Assembly (NCBI RefSeq): GCF_900187125.1
Contig: NZ_LT906468.1
Coordinates: 2,170,001 to 2,234,000, forward strand
Direction: 5' to 3'
DNA: 64,000 nucleotides
From: Sphingobacterium mizutaii
Lineage (GTDB): Bacteria > Bacteroidota > Bacteroidia > Sphingobacteriales > Sphingobacteriaceae
Shown: positions 49,546-59,700 of the stretch, one piece after another
Layout: each line of letters begins with the position of its first letter
Position numbering within the stretch: position 1 is the first letter of the stretch
Translations under genes and position numbers: made by a program
Notes under the pieces: model-generated
Database searches by the model: none
Told to the model about the DNA's origin: nothing
Seen by the model: only the letters and a program-made list of their open reading frames with translations

Positions 49546-50613
49546 ATGGCATTAAAAGATATTATTCAGTCATTGACAGAAAAAAATGAATCTCCTAGCA
49601 TCACTCTTTCCTTTAATACATATAGAACTTTTCCAGATAGCGAAAAGAATCCAATTATCCTCAAAAATCTGATTAAGGAAGCTGAAAATAGATTGCTTGA
49701 AGAATATGGAAAAAGAGATATTCCAGAGATCTTGGAAAAATTGGAGGAATTGCCTGATAAGTTGGCTACCACCAAGTTAATGGATAGCTTACATGTATTT
49801 ATTTCCAAAGATGTTGATGAATTAGTCGTATCTCCTTGGCCGGTAGATAATGAGGCAGTTTTTATTGATGATACCTTTGCTGTAAAACCATTGATCAAGG
49901 CATTGAATAGAACCAAAGAATATATGATCTTGTCGATTGCCCAAGGTGGTGCTCATTTGTTTGAAGCCTTAAACGATGGTATTGAAAAGGAAATCGTCAA
50001 TGATGACTTTCCATTTGATGCTAATCCTTTGGAAGTAACGGGTTCCGATAACAACAAAGTGGAAAATCGATTAAAGGAGTATTTCAATCAAATTGATAAG
50101 GCGGTGGTTGAGGTCCATAATGGCAACGATTTGGATGTTGTCGTTATTTCAACTGAGCCAAACTACGCAATGCTTATGGAGGTTGCCGATATCCCTAAAA
50201 TGTATATCGCTCATGATAATAAGAACTATGATGTTTCAGAACCTGATAAAATGGCAAAACAGGCTTTTGAAAGTATTAAAGACCTTCAAAAAGAAGAACG
50301 TGGCCTTGCAATTGGAGAATTGAAACAAGCGGTTTCTTCCGGTCAGGTACTCACTGATCTTCAAGATATCTATCAAGCTGCAATAGATGGTCGAGGAGAC
50401 CTGTTGATGGTACAACAAGACTATGAACAGCCTGTAAAGATGACATCAGACCGCAGCTTCGATTTAGTGGACGATGCAAAAGAAACTGGTGTAGTGGATG
50501 ATATTGTATCCAGTATTGCTTGGAATGTACTCTCAAAAGGAGGAAAGGCTTATTTTACAGGACAAGAAGAGCTCAGTGATTTAGGACAGATCGTATTGAA
50601 AGTACGATACTAG
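49546..50613 (+). CDS. Bacterial eRF1-like (baeRF) family protein
   Basis: A 355-residue protein of the bacterial release-factor-1-like type. The N-terminal block SITLSFNTYRTFPDSEKNPIILKNLIKEAENRL is characteristic of the baeRF family, followed by a middle domain with VFISKDVDELVVSPWPVDNEAVFIDDTFAVKPLI, and a C-terminal eRF1-domain-3-like part (VVDDIVSSIAWNVLSKGGKAYFTG). It lacks the GGQ motif needed for canonical termination, as is usual for many family members. Function not established; ribosome rescue or stress roles have been proposed. Confidence 0.8.
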   Translation: MALKDIIQSLTEKNESPSITLSFNTYRTFPDSEKNPIILKNLIKEAENRLLEEYGKRDIPEILEKLEELPDKLATTKLMDSLHVFISKDVDELVVSPWPVDNEAVFIDDTFAVKPLIKALNRTKEYMILSIAQGGAHLFEALNDGIEKEIVNDDFPFDANPLEVTGSDNNKVENRLKEYFNQIDKAVVEVHNGNDLDVVVISTEPNYAMLMEVADIPKMYIAHDNKNYDVSEPDKMAKQAFESIKDLQKEERGLAIGELKQAVSSGQVLTDLQDIYQAAIDGRGDLLMVQQDYEQPVKMTSDRSFDLVDDAKETGVVDDIVSSIAWNVLSKGGKAYFTGQEELSDLGQIVLKVRY

Positions 50614-50636
50614 TGTTCTTAAATAATAATTATCTG

Positions 50637-50672
50637 AAGGCTGCCTATTTGTTTAGGCAGCCTTATCTTTTT
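50637..50672 (+). terminator. Rho-independent terminator after the baeRF gene
   Basis: Perfect 11-bp stem AAGGCTGCCTA/TAGGCAGCCTT with a TTTGTT loop, then ATCTTTTT. Confidence 0.9.
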
Positions 50673-50737
50673 ATAGGGTTTTTCTGTTGATATCGAATTT
50701 ATGGCATTTGAAAATCAACAAAAATTTGGAATGTTGA

Positions 50738-50765
50738 TTCGAGAATTGTTCGAGGCATGTTCGAG
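50738..50765 (-). repeat. Three 11-bp-spaced TTCGAG boxes
   Basis: TTCGAG occurs at 50738, 50749 and 50760, an exact 11-base period. Read on the minus strand the block resembles the four CYCGAA units at 13896-13939, including the flanking ATTCCAA and ATTTTT sequence. It lies between two convergent terminators. Confidence 0.7.
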
Positions 50766-50847
50766 CCATATTGCGAAATTTCCGAATATCTCTGGAATGA
50801 GGTCCATTTTTGGTCCCAATATATTTTAGTTTAAGCTGAATAAACAT

Positions 50848-50880
50848 AAAAAAACTGGTCGAAATTGCTTTCGACCAGTT
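50848..50880 (-). terminator. Rho-independent terminator of the PUL operon
   Basis: On the minus strand an 11-bp perfect stem (ACTGGTCGAAA/TTTCGACCAGT around TTGC) is followed by six T residues, 33 bases beyond the GH2 gene stop. Confidence 0.9.
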
Positions 50881-50912
50881 CTATGAAATTCTATTTATGG
50901 GTATAATCGTTA

Positions 50913-52763
50913 TTATTTAACGAGATCACTTTGATAAAGCTTGCTATGGATTTCTTTCAACTCATTAGCAGGGATCTTCATGACCTTTCTGTCATAAGTC
51001 ATCAAGCCATTGGTTTCTACCTCCACATCGGTTGTTTGTGTATAAACTCCTGCTGATAAACCTTTAGGGATCAGTTTGCTCAAGTCAGAAACGACTTCTT
51101 GGTATCTTTTCTTTAGTTCATCAGCATTTTTGAATGACTGATAGCCCCAATTGTCTTTCTGTTGCCAAGTATGGCCTTCAACTGGTAAGCCTAATCCGCC
51201 ATATTCGCCTAATACCAATACATATTTATCACCAAACAGCTCGGCTCTCGGCATGGCTGCATCTGGATAGTTATGGATATCAAAGATATGACCAGGGGCA
51301 TCAAAATTACCTCCTGAAGCGCCATTCACTAATCGGGATGGGTCATTTTGGATGGTCCAGTCCACAATCTCTTTTGATTTAAATTGACCCCAAGCCTCAT
51401 TGAAAGGAACCCAAACTACGATGGATGGGAAGTTGTGCAAATGGGACATGATGGCTTTCCATTCTTTTTTATAGATGGCTTCAGATTCAGGTGTACGATC
51501 TTTATCGTGTTTGCCAATTCTGATCTTTCCAGGGTTCATATCCCAGATATTGCCTCCTAGGTCTCCACTTGGCATATCTTGCCATACCAATACCCCAATG
51601 CTATCACAGTGCCTGTACCATCTCGCTGGTTCTACCTTGATATGTTTTCTGATCATGTTGAATCCCATTTCCTTGGTTTTCTCCACATCAAAACGCAATG
51701 CTTCATCCGACGGGGCAGTATGCAAGCCATCTGGCCACCAACCTTGGTCTAATGGACCGTAATGGAAGACAAACTTATCATTCAGGTACATTCTTTGGAT
51801 TCCATTAGCATCCTTCTTCACACTGATCTTGCGCATGGCGAAGTATGAACTAGCTTCGTCAATCACCTTTCCATTTCTCAATACCTTCACCTTAAGGTCA
51901 TAGAGTTTTGGAGAATCTGGAGACCATAATTGTGGGTTATTGATTTTTAATTGCGTTTCTTCACCAGCATTAGCTTTTGCTTCAGCAATTTTATTGCTGT
52001 TGTCATAAGCTTCAACTAGGATTTGGTCTCCAGCTTTTGCTGAAGACAGTTCAGCAGAGAATTTTAAGGCTGAATTGTCTACATCGGGTGTTTGTTTGGT
52101 GCTGACGATATGGGTTTCAGGAACGGATTCCAACCATACTGTTTGCCAAATTCCGGAAACAGGCGTGTACCAAATTCCATGTGGGTTATTGATCTGTTTT
52201 CCTCTAGGTTGAGGACCATCTGATGTTGGATCCCAAACGCGGATAGCGATATCTTGGGTCTTTCCTTTTTTGATAGCCTTGCTGATGTCAATGCTGAACG
52301 GGTCAAAACCACCTTGATGGTTTCCAACATGCTGCCCATTTACATAGATGTCACATTCCCAATCCACAGCACCAAAGTGTAGAAGGACCTGACCTTTGTT
52401 CAGTTTTTTATCGATAGTTATTTTATTGTTGTACCATAGGGCATCATCTTTAGTTACTGGTTTGGCAACACCCGAAAGAGCTGATTCTACAGCGAAAGGG
52501 ACTAAGATATCACCATCCCAAGCGTTTGGGATATCCTTTTGGTCTTTATTGGTAATTTTATATTTCCATAAACCATTTAGGTTCTGCCAATTGTTCTTTC
52601 TTTCGAGTTGAGGCCTTGGATACTCTCGGTGTGCGTTTTGAGGAGTTACCTGTTCCGCCCATGGAGTAAGGATTTTATCGCGGACTGGTGCCCATTCTTG
52701 AGCATTTCCCTCCGAGAAAGAAGCGGCAATTAAGCATGCAATTGCAATTGTTTTCTTCATCAT
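50913..52763 (-). CDS. Glycoside hydrolase family 2 enzyme
   Basis: A 616-residue secreted GH2 protein. A signal peptide (about residues 2-21, ending GNAQE) is followed by the sugar-binding jelly roll, an immunoglobulin-like domain and the TIM barrel. The acid/base is Glu456 in WVPFNEAWG and the nucleophile Glu520 in LGEYGG. It resembles beta-galactosidase/beta-glucuronidase-type enzymes; the exact linkage cannot be told. It is the last gene of the minus-strand polysaccharide locus, 11 bases from the sulfatase, and is followed by a strong terminator. Confidence 0.9.
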   Translation of the reverse strand: MMKKTIAIACLIAASFSEGNAQEWAPVRDKILTPWAEQVTPQNAHREYPRPQLERKNNWQNLNGLWKYKITNKDQKDIPNAWDGDILVPFAVESALSGVAKPVTKDDALWYNNKITIDKKLNKGQVLLHFGAVDWECDIYVNGQHVGNHQGGFDPFSIDISKAIKKGKTQDIAIRVWDPTSDGPQPRGKQINNPHGIWYTPVSGIWQTVWLESVPETHIVSTKQTPDVDNSALKFSAELSSAKAGDQILVEAYDNSNKIAEAKANAGEETQLKINNPQLWSPDSPKLYDLKVKVLRNGKVIDEASSYFAMRKISVKKDANGIQRMYLNDKFVFHYGPLDQGWWPDGLHTAPSDEALRFDVEKTKEMGFNMIRKHIKVEPARWYRHCDSIGVLVWQDMPSGDLGGNIWDMNPGKIRIGKHDKDRTPESEAIYKKEWKAIMSHLHNFPSIVVWVPFNEAWGQFKSKEIVDWTIQNDPSRLVNGASGGNFDAPGHIFDIHNYPDAAMPRAELFGDKYVLVLGEYGGLGLPVEGHTWQQKDNWGYQSFKNADELKKRYQEVVSDLSKLIPKGLSAGVYTQTTDVEVETNGLMTYDRKVMKIPANELKEIHSKLYQSDLVK

Positions 52764-52774
52764 ATTCTTGTTTG

Positions 52775-54265
52775 TTAATGTTTACGTGGTTTAGATGCAG
52801 GTCTCATAGGCAAAGGTTTAGGTTGTGCCTCCAAGACTTTCTTTAGTTTTATAAATGCTGGATGGTCTTCCCTCCAAATATTTTCAGTTTCTATAAGTCC
52901 ATCTTTGTATTGATAGAGTTCAAATTGTGGTTCTTCATTACCCTGGATTGTTTGCCATGCTATCAATCGATAATCTTTGTCCCGAATGGCACGCCCAAGT
53001 TTTCCATCTCTTGGAAAGCAATGGTAAATGGTCTCATTTAAGCTTCCTTTTCCTGAACGGATAAAATTAGCATAGCTTGTGCCATCAATGGGCTGTTGTA
53101 TCTTGGTTAATTCCAGACCGCTAAGTGCTACCAATGTAGGGTAGATATCTACAGTTTCAATCAATTCCTTGCTGTGTACAGCCTTTTTCATATCAGGATG
53201 TTTGATCAGTAGAGGAATCCGATTGGCCAATTCATAGTTAACATGTTTCGTCCACATACCCATTTCACCCAATAGGTAGCCATGGTCTCCCCAAATTACA
53301 ACAATTGTGTTCTTGTCCAAGCCTGTACTTTGTAAATGTTTTAATACCTTGCCGATTTGTACATCAACATAGCTGACTCCGGCATAGTAACCATGGATAA
53401 GGTCCTTGGTTAAGGAAGCTGGAAAGGGGTCACTATCCTTTGCAGCTGGGATCTGTGCATATTGTGAAATTTCACCATCCCTTTTTACAGCCCAAGAAGG
53501 GGCATGCTTAGGATTGCTTTGAATGGTCGGAAATGGCAACTTGTCCTTATCATATAGATCCCAATATTTTTTAGGGACCGTAAAGGGTAGGTGAGGCCTG
53601 GCAAATCCTACAGCCAAAAAGAATGGTTTTTGATTTCCTTTTAATTCATCCATCCGCGAAATCGCTTCCTGAGCAACCCTACCGTCGGCATAGGTTTCAT
53701 CCGATACATCCAGTTTTTCCCAAGCAGAGCCTTTTTCCAATTGGTTGGCATATTCCCAAGTTTTATTGGCAAACAAAGCTTCCTCTCTGGTTTCCTTGTC
53801 ATGTCCTTTTTCAGCATATTCTATGACCTTGTCATGCCAATGGGGAACCGACCAAGATTGTTCATCGTTATAGGTATTATGGCCGACATGGAAAACCTTT
53901 CCAATTGCAGCGGTATAATAGCCGTTGTTTTTATACAACTCTGGGAGGGTCGTTGCTTCAGGATAAAAATCCCTAAATGCCCTCCCAAAATCATATAACC
54001 CGGTAGATGTAGATCTTGATCCTAGCAGCAGGTTGTACCTAGAGGCAACACAAACTGCTTGATTGCTATAGGCTCTCTCGAAGACCATTGCATTTTTGGA
54101 CCATTTATCAAGGTTTGGACTGATTGCAGCTTTATCGCCGTATACTCCCAGTGTAGGACGTAAATCATCCACTAGGATCATCAATACGTTATACTGCTTT
54201 TCCTGCGCTTGGCAGAAACTAAATAAAGTAATGATGATGAGGGTTATACGGCTTAAAATCTGCAT
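52775..54265 (-). CDS. Secreted sulfatase (C-type, formylglycine-dependent)
   Basis: A 496-residue alkaline-phosphatase-fold sulfatase. After a signal peptide (residues 1-21) come the metal-binding LMILVDDLRPTLGVYGD and the maturation motif CVASR (Cys72, Arg76), which is of the cysteine type that an anaerobic sulfatase-maturating enzyme converts to formylglycine. WGDHGYLLGEMGMWTKH is the third family block. The region around the cysteine resembles iduronate-2-sulfatase-like enzymes (QAVCxxSR...LYDF), so a glycosaminoglycan- or ulvan-like substrate is possible, not proved. ATG 54265 is preferred over an in-frame TTG two codons earlier. Confidence 0.9.
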   Translation of the reverse strand: MQILSRITLIIITLFSFCQAQEKQYNVLMILVDDLRPTLGVYGDKAAISPNLDKWSKNAMVFERAYSNQAVCVASRYNLLLGSRSTSTGLYDFGRAFRDFYPEATTLPELYKNNGYYTAAIGKVFHVGHNTYNDEQSWSVPHWHDKVIEYAEKGHDKETREEALFANKTWEYANQLEKGSAWEKLDVSDETYADGRVAQEAISRMDELKGNQKPFFLAVGFARPHLPFTVPKKYWDLYDKDKLPFPTIQSNPKHAPSWAVKRDGEISQYAQIPAAKDSDPFPASLTKDLIHGYYAGVSYVDVQIGKVLKHLQSTGLDKNTIVVIWGDHGYLLGEMGMWTKHVNYELANRIPLLIKHPDMKKAVHSKELIETVDIYPTLVALSGLELTKIQQPIDGTSYANFIRSGKGSLNETIYHCFPRDGKLGRAIRDKDYRLIAWQTIQGNEEPQFELYQYKDGLIETENIWREDHPAFIKLKKVLEAQPKPLPMRPASKPRKH

Positions 54266-54271
54266 TTCCAA

Positions 54272-54946
54272 TTATTTAACTTGGTGTATGTTAGCGTCGT
54301 AAATAGCTTCAGTAATACCATTGATTTTAGCGGCAACTCGAGCAAACAGGATTGGATTAGCCTGCAATTCTGGACCGATATCCAGCGTCAGAGTCACATT
54401 GCCATTTGAATCTCCCGATTTATTCGCTCTTTTCAGGAAATGGCCCAAATCCACAAATTTGGTCTTGCCTACCAATAGGTTGACATCATCCAAGGTTTTG
54501 CTTGGGTCGAGTTTCTCCACATTGAAAGTTGCTGTTAAGTTATTTCCATTCAATTGGTATTTGATATCCTTGAGATCATAGTATAGATCTACTGGAAAAT
54601 CAATATTGGTATTGCCATTGAGCTGGACGGTCATGGTATCGGATTTAGATTTCCAAGGACCATTTCCAGGAACTGTGACCAGTTTATAGGTACCGTTAAA
54701 TAGGGCTGCCGAGAAAGAACCATCTTGAGTGACAAATACATCAATAGGATTTTTTAAAGCATATCCATCTTGCCATAATTGCAGGCGAACGGAATTATTA
54801 GACCCTCTAACTCCAACAGCTGCACCTTTATAGGTTACTTTGCCAGTCAGGTTAGCATTGGGAGCATCGTAATTGTCCTTCCCGCAGGAAAAGAGTAGGG
54901 CATGGCTTAGGAATAATCCGATGGCTAGTATGTTTAATCTTTTCAT
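54272..54946 (-). CDS. DUF3823 lipoprotein (SusE-like surface glycan-binding)
   Basis: A 224-residue lipoprotein with lipobox LLFSC (Cys about residue 21). It has the DUF3823 layout: GKVTYKGAAVGVRGSNNSVRLQLWQDGYALKNPIDVFV, then an immunoglobulin-like strand block GSFSAALFNGTYKLVTVPGNG, and a C-terminal RVAAKINGITEAIYDANIHQV. Such proteins follow susD and are thought to bind glycan at the cell surface. It is 4 bases downstream of the susD gene and 6 bases before the sulfatase ATG. Confidence 0.9.
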   Translation of the reverse strand: MKRLNILAIGLFLSHALLFSCGKDNYDAPNANLTGKVTYKGAAVGVRGSNNSVRLQLWQDGYALKNPIDVFVTQDGSFSAALFNGTYKLVTVPGNGPWKSKSDTMTVQLNGNTNIDFPVDLYYDLKDIKYQLNGNNLTATFNVEKLDPSKTLDDVNLLVGKTKFVDLGHFLKRANKSGDSNGNVTLTLDIGPELQANPILFARVAAKINGITEAIYDANIHQVK

Positions 54947-54950
54947 TGTC

Positions 54951-56768
54951 TTATTGATAAGGGTTACGAACTAATTTTGGATTTCTATCGATCCAACCTT
55001 GGTCGATAAAGTTGTAATAATTTTGGAACCTGAAATACCTAGGATACATGACGTGACTAGATTTGCGTTTCTCAAAGACCCATTTACCATGGTTTGGAGT
55101 TCCAGGCGCATAGACCTTGTAAGGAAATAATACATACATGGTCGCTTTTGGATTATCCTGTTGGCCATTCCAAACGGTATGTGCCATTCTCCATCTTTTC
55201 AAATCCCAATAGCGGTGATCCTCAAATGCCAATTCAACTCTTCGTTCTTGAACGATATCATTGAAGGTTACTGTAGTTAATTTTTGGATGCCAGCACGAT
55301 CTCTTATTTGATTGATGAATCCAGCCACTTCGGTTTGAGGTTTGTTCAGTTCCAAAGCTGACTCTGCTGCGATCAAAATAATTTCCCCCAATCTAAAACG
55401 GACAAACCACATATCGCTACCACGTCCACGTGTTGAAGCATCACGATTTTCTTCCAAAAACTTACGGATATTAAATCCAGATTTGTTTACAAATTGATCA
55501 TTGGAAGTTGTAGGTCCATCCATACTGGTAATCAACCCGTATGGAGCTTCAGACTTTCCAGGTTCAGCTGTCTTAACCTTCCAAGTACCGCCTTCCAAAT
55601 ATCGCACTCCGGCTTGGTAGGTGATGGTTGAGCCTAAGAAGTCTGCACCCGAATAGATGATGGTTCCATATAACCTCGGATCTTTTTTGGCAAAGACATC
55701 AGATGGATTATTATAATAGATAAAATCTCCGGCATCATTGGTCAGTTTTAATGCGCCATTGCGATCATCGGTGTATTCGAAATCCTCCACAAGATTTAAC
55801 ACAGGAGTAATGATATTGGCATCAATATCTCCACGAACAGAAGAAGCGATGATATTATTGGTGTATTGATGGGTTTGTCCAGGATATTTATAATCCCTTG
55901 CCCAGATAACCTCCGTGCTTCCTTTGCTGCTTACGGCCTCATAGAAGTTTCTTCCCTTATCAGCATTCTTATTGTATAATTCATAAGGGCTGTTTTGTAA
56001 GATATCTTTAGCGGTTTCATAAGCTACAGTATAGTATTTTGGAGCCTCAGCAACTGGTATTCCTACTTCACCACCACTGGTCTTAACTTCTGGTGTTTTA
56101 TAATTGTACTTAGCGATAGACCCAGCATATAATGCTGCCCTGGCTTTCAATGATAATGCCGCCCATTTATTGGCTCTAGCCGAGTTTGGATTCTTGGCAG
56201 TAGACAATAAGCTGCTGATTTCAGTACACTCTTTTATGATATAATCATAGATCTCTTGTTCGGTAGAACGCGGATATTGGAGCGTGGTGATATCGATACC
56301 AGCTTGGTAATCAAAAACCTCATCATTGATGATGGGAACCCCACCTAAGCCTCTAGCCATATTGAAATAAGTCCATGCCCTAAGGAAGCGTGCTTCACCT
56401 TCAAAGTTGTCCTGCGTAGTTTCACTGAAAGAAGAGTTTCTAACCCCATTGATAAATAAGTTGAGGTCTCTAAGCAGCGTATAATCATATACACGCCAAA
56501 GCGCATCGCCATAATCTTGCATATTGTTGGGGCCTCCGGAAGAAAAAGCAGCTTCATCCAGCATCGCCATACTTCCAGTATTCGCGATATGTTGTCCCCA
56601 ACTTACTCTTCCATAATAATTGGCCAATACGGAAGCAACCATTTTTTCGTCTGTATAGACCTGTTGATCTGAAAGGATAGATTCAGATTCCCTGTCCAAA
56701 AACTTGGAACAGGATGCAGTACCTGCCAATAATGCTGCTGATAGAATATATATTTTAAATTTCTTCAT
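54951..56768 (-). CDS. RagB/SusD family nutrient-uptake lipoprotein (PUL)
   Basis: A 605-residue SusD-type lipoprotein. Lipobox GTASC (about residue 20) is followed by the SusD-like N-terminal part (SDQQVYTDEKMVASVLANYYGRVSWGQ), a TPR-like helical region (RFLRAWTYFNMARGLGGVPIINDEV) and the C-terminal RagB/SusD domain (RVELAFEDHRYWDLKRW, ending YPRYFRFQNYYNFIDQGW). It is the surface cap of the SusC barrel encoded two bases upstream. Confidence 0.95.
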   Translation of the reverse strand: MKKFKIYILSAALLAGTASCSKFLDRESESILSDQQVYTDEKMVASVLANYYGRVSWGQHIANTGSMAMLDEAAFSSGGPNNMQDYGDALWRVYDYTLLRDLNLFINGVRNSSFSETTQDNFEGEARFLRAWTYFNMARGLGGVPIINDEVFDYQAGIDITTLQYPRSTEQEIYDYIIKECTEISSLLSTAKNPNSARANKWAALSLKARAALYAGSIAKYNYKTPEVKTSGGEVGIPVAEAPKYYTVAYETAKDILQNSPYELYNKNADKGRNFYEAVSSKGSTEVIWARDYKYPGQTHQYTNNIIASSVRGDIDANIITPVLNLVEDFEYTDDRNGALKLTNDAGDFIYYNNPSDVFAKKDPRLYGTIIYSGADFLGSTITYQAGVRYLEGGTWKVKTAEPGKSEAPYGLITSMDGPTTSNDQFVNKSGFNIRKFLEENRDASTRGRGSDMWFVRFRLGEIILIAAESALELNKPQTEVAGFINQIRDRAGIQKLTTVTFNDIVQERRVELAFEDHRYWDLKRWRMAHTVWNGQQDNPKATMYVLFPYKVYAPGTPNHGKWVFEKRKSSHVMYPRYFRFQNYYNFIDQGWIDRNPKLVRNPYQ

Positions 56769-56770
56769 GA

Positions 56771-59700
56771 CTAAAAGGTTAGGTTTAATCCCACATTGAT
56801 TACTCGGTTCGTAGGGTATTGGATTCCAGATTCTGAAGTGATCTCTGGGTCAATTTTCATTTCGCCCAGATTATCAATACTGAATACATTCTGCATCATG
56901 GAATAGATGCGAATATTCCTGAATCCCCATCGTTCTGTCATTTTGCTTGGTAGGGTATAACCTACCTGAAGGTTTCTTAATTTCAGATAAGTAACGTTCA
57001 TGACCCAGAAATCGCTGTGCCAATAGTTACTGTGGTTTTGGTTTCCGCGGATCAGAGTTGGGAATTTTCCAGGTATCAATTCGCTATTTGGATCGGTGAT
57101 GTCACTCAAGGTCCATTGGTTTTCCATGTAGTAGGCAGCATTGTTTCCTCCATCATGGAATGGTAACATACCTTCCCAGTTTGCGCGGTAGGATGCAAAG
57201 GAAGCTCCGGTGAAATCAGCAGCCAAATCGAATCCTTTGTAACCTAAACCAAGGTTAACGGCAAAGTTCAGATAAGGTAATCCACCTTGCCTGTAACCGA
57301 TTGGTCTTTGATCCAGTCCATTGATGACTTTATCGCCATTGACATCATTGTATTTGATATCTCCAGGTCTTAGGCTGGTATTACCTTGGCCATCATTGTC
57401 TACATCATAATTACGGATCTCATCCCAGCTTTGGAATTGACCCAAGGATTCATAGCCCCAGTTTAGGAAGGCGTATCGGTTTAGGATAGAACCTCTATAT
57501 TGATCCCAAGCATTACCAAATCTTGGTTTATATTGTTCGCCATCAATCTGTCTAGCAAAAGTGAAGTTACCACCTATGTTATACCTGAAATCTTGAAGGG
57601 TGCTGCTCCACATAATGCTACCATCCATACCCCGATGGATATCGGAATTTAGGTTTTCGTAAGGTAATCCAAATCCAACCTCAGTAGGTAATAGTACATC
57701 ATAGCGCGATGCAGGTAATCCAGTTCTTTTTCTGTTGAAATAATCAATGGAACCGGTCAGTTTGCCACCTAATAGCGCAAAGTCAATACCTACATCGAAG
57801 GTATTTGCTCTGATCCAAGATAGGGTAGTCACTGGTAATCCGCGAGGCTGTGCACCTACAACATAGTTTCCATTGATAACCGAGCCACCTTGTTTGTAGG
57901 TGTAGCCTGGCATAAAGCCAAATGCAAAGTAGTTCCAAGGATCCAAGTTATCATCACCCAATACACCATAAGAGGCACGGACCTTTAAATCGGTGAATTT
58001 GGAGCCAAAGTTTGAATCTTTCCAAAAGTTCTCTTTTGAAATCCTCCATCCTGCCGAAACAGAAGGGAATAATCCCCAACGGTTGTTTTCTGGGAATTTC
58101 CAAGAACCGTCATAACGAGCAGATAGTTCCAAGAGGTATTTTTGGGCAAAGTCATAATTGATACGACCTGCGAAACCAGCACGTGCTTGGGTGTCATTAC
58201 CGAAATCATCAAATTGGTCCATAGTCTGGAAATACATCAATGATAAGGCATTTGATGCGGGCCTATCATGTGCCCAGAACCTTGGGGTATCCCTTTGGAT
58301 TGCTTCAGCTGCAAATACCCCAGCAATGGTATGCTCTCCAAATGTGCGGTTATAGTTCAAGGTTCCCTGATAACTTAATTCCTCAATCATTCGGATATCA
58401 CGCTCCCGCCATGGGTTGTCCATGCTGAAGACCACTGGATAGGTATCCGTTGCTTCATCATAACCGTAAAGCTTATAGGTGTATTCTTGGTTATCCATCC
58501 AACGGTTTGCTAGATAGTAGCCCATTAAGCCAGTCAGTTTTAAGTGGTCATTGATCTTATATTCGGCATTGAAGTTTAATTGCATCACGCGCCAGGTGTC
58601 CCTGAACTCTCCAGAAAGATCATAGTTCAACATCGCAAAGTTCGTTTCGGTGTTAGCGGCAGTTCTAGCTGGATATAGGGGATTATCGTTGGCATAAGGC
58701 CTTGCAGTAGGTAAGTTTCTATAGATTGCAAACAAAGCCTGCCAGGTATCATCGCCACCTGGAACACCGGGTTGTCTACGTTTTTCTATACGACCATTTA
58801 AGTTACCACCGATCTTCAATTTCTCGGAAACATTGGCCTCAAGGTTCAACTGAACATTGGTCCTTTTGAAACCACCATAATTTCTAATGATGGATTGTTG
58901 GTCTAAATGGCCTGCACTCAAGTAGTAATTGATTTTTTCTGAACCACCTGAAACACTACCAGAAATATATTTCTGTGGACTGGTCTCTAAGATATAATCA
59001 TACCAATCCCAAGGTCTGTAACCTTTTTCAGTTCCTTGTTCCCATTTGGCAAGATCATCTGGCGTATACTGTGGGTTGGGGATGCCCAAGATAGCGTCAG
59101 ATTGGATATAACTTTTTACATAGGTTGAGGCACTAGCTGGTCTAGGGAATCTAAACATGCTCTGCCAACCATAGTAAGAATTGATATTGAATTCGTTTTT
59201 ATCACCACGCGAACCTTTTTTTGTGGTTACCACAACCACTCCGTTTGCTGCTCTAACCCCATAAATGGCGGCTGATGCATCTTTAAGAACGGAAATGCTC
59301 TCGATATCATTGAAGTCAAGGTTGTTGAATTGGCCTTCATCTTTCTGTACTCCATCAATAACATAAAGTGGAGTACCCATGTTACGGATATTGATACTGG
59401 TGGAAGCACCTGGGCGCCCATCAGGCATACGGCTGTTTACCCCGGCGATCTTACCGACCATGGCACCCGAGGTCGTTGCTGCAACAGATCTGGCAATGTC
59501 TTTGGAGGTCACCGTCGAGATAGCGCCCGTTAAGGATTCTTTCTTTTGAGTACCATAACCAACTACAACGACTTCCTCTAGATTGTCATCTGACGCCTCT
59601 AGGGTAATCGTCATATTGTTGCTCGTTTGGAGTTCTTGAGTGACATAACCGATGTTTCTAAAAACAATAGTTTCGTTGGTAGAAGAAACAGTAACCGTGA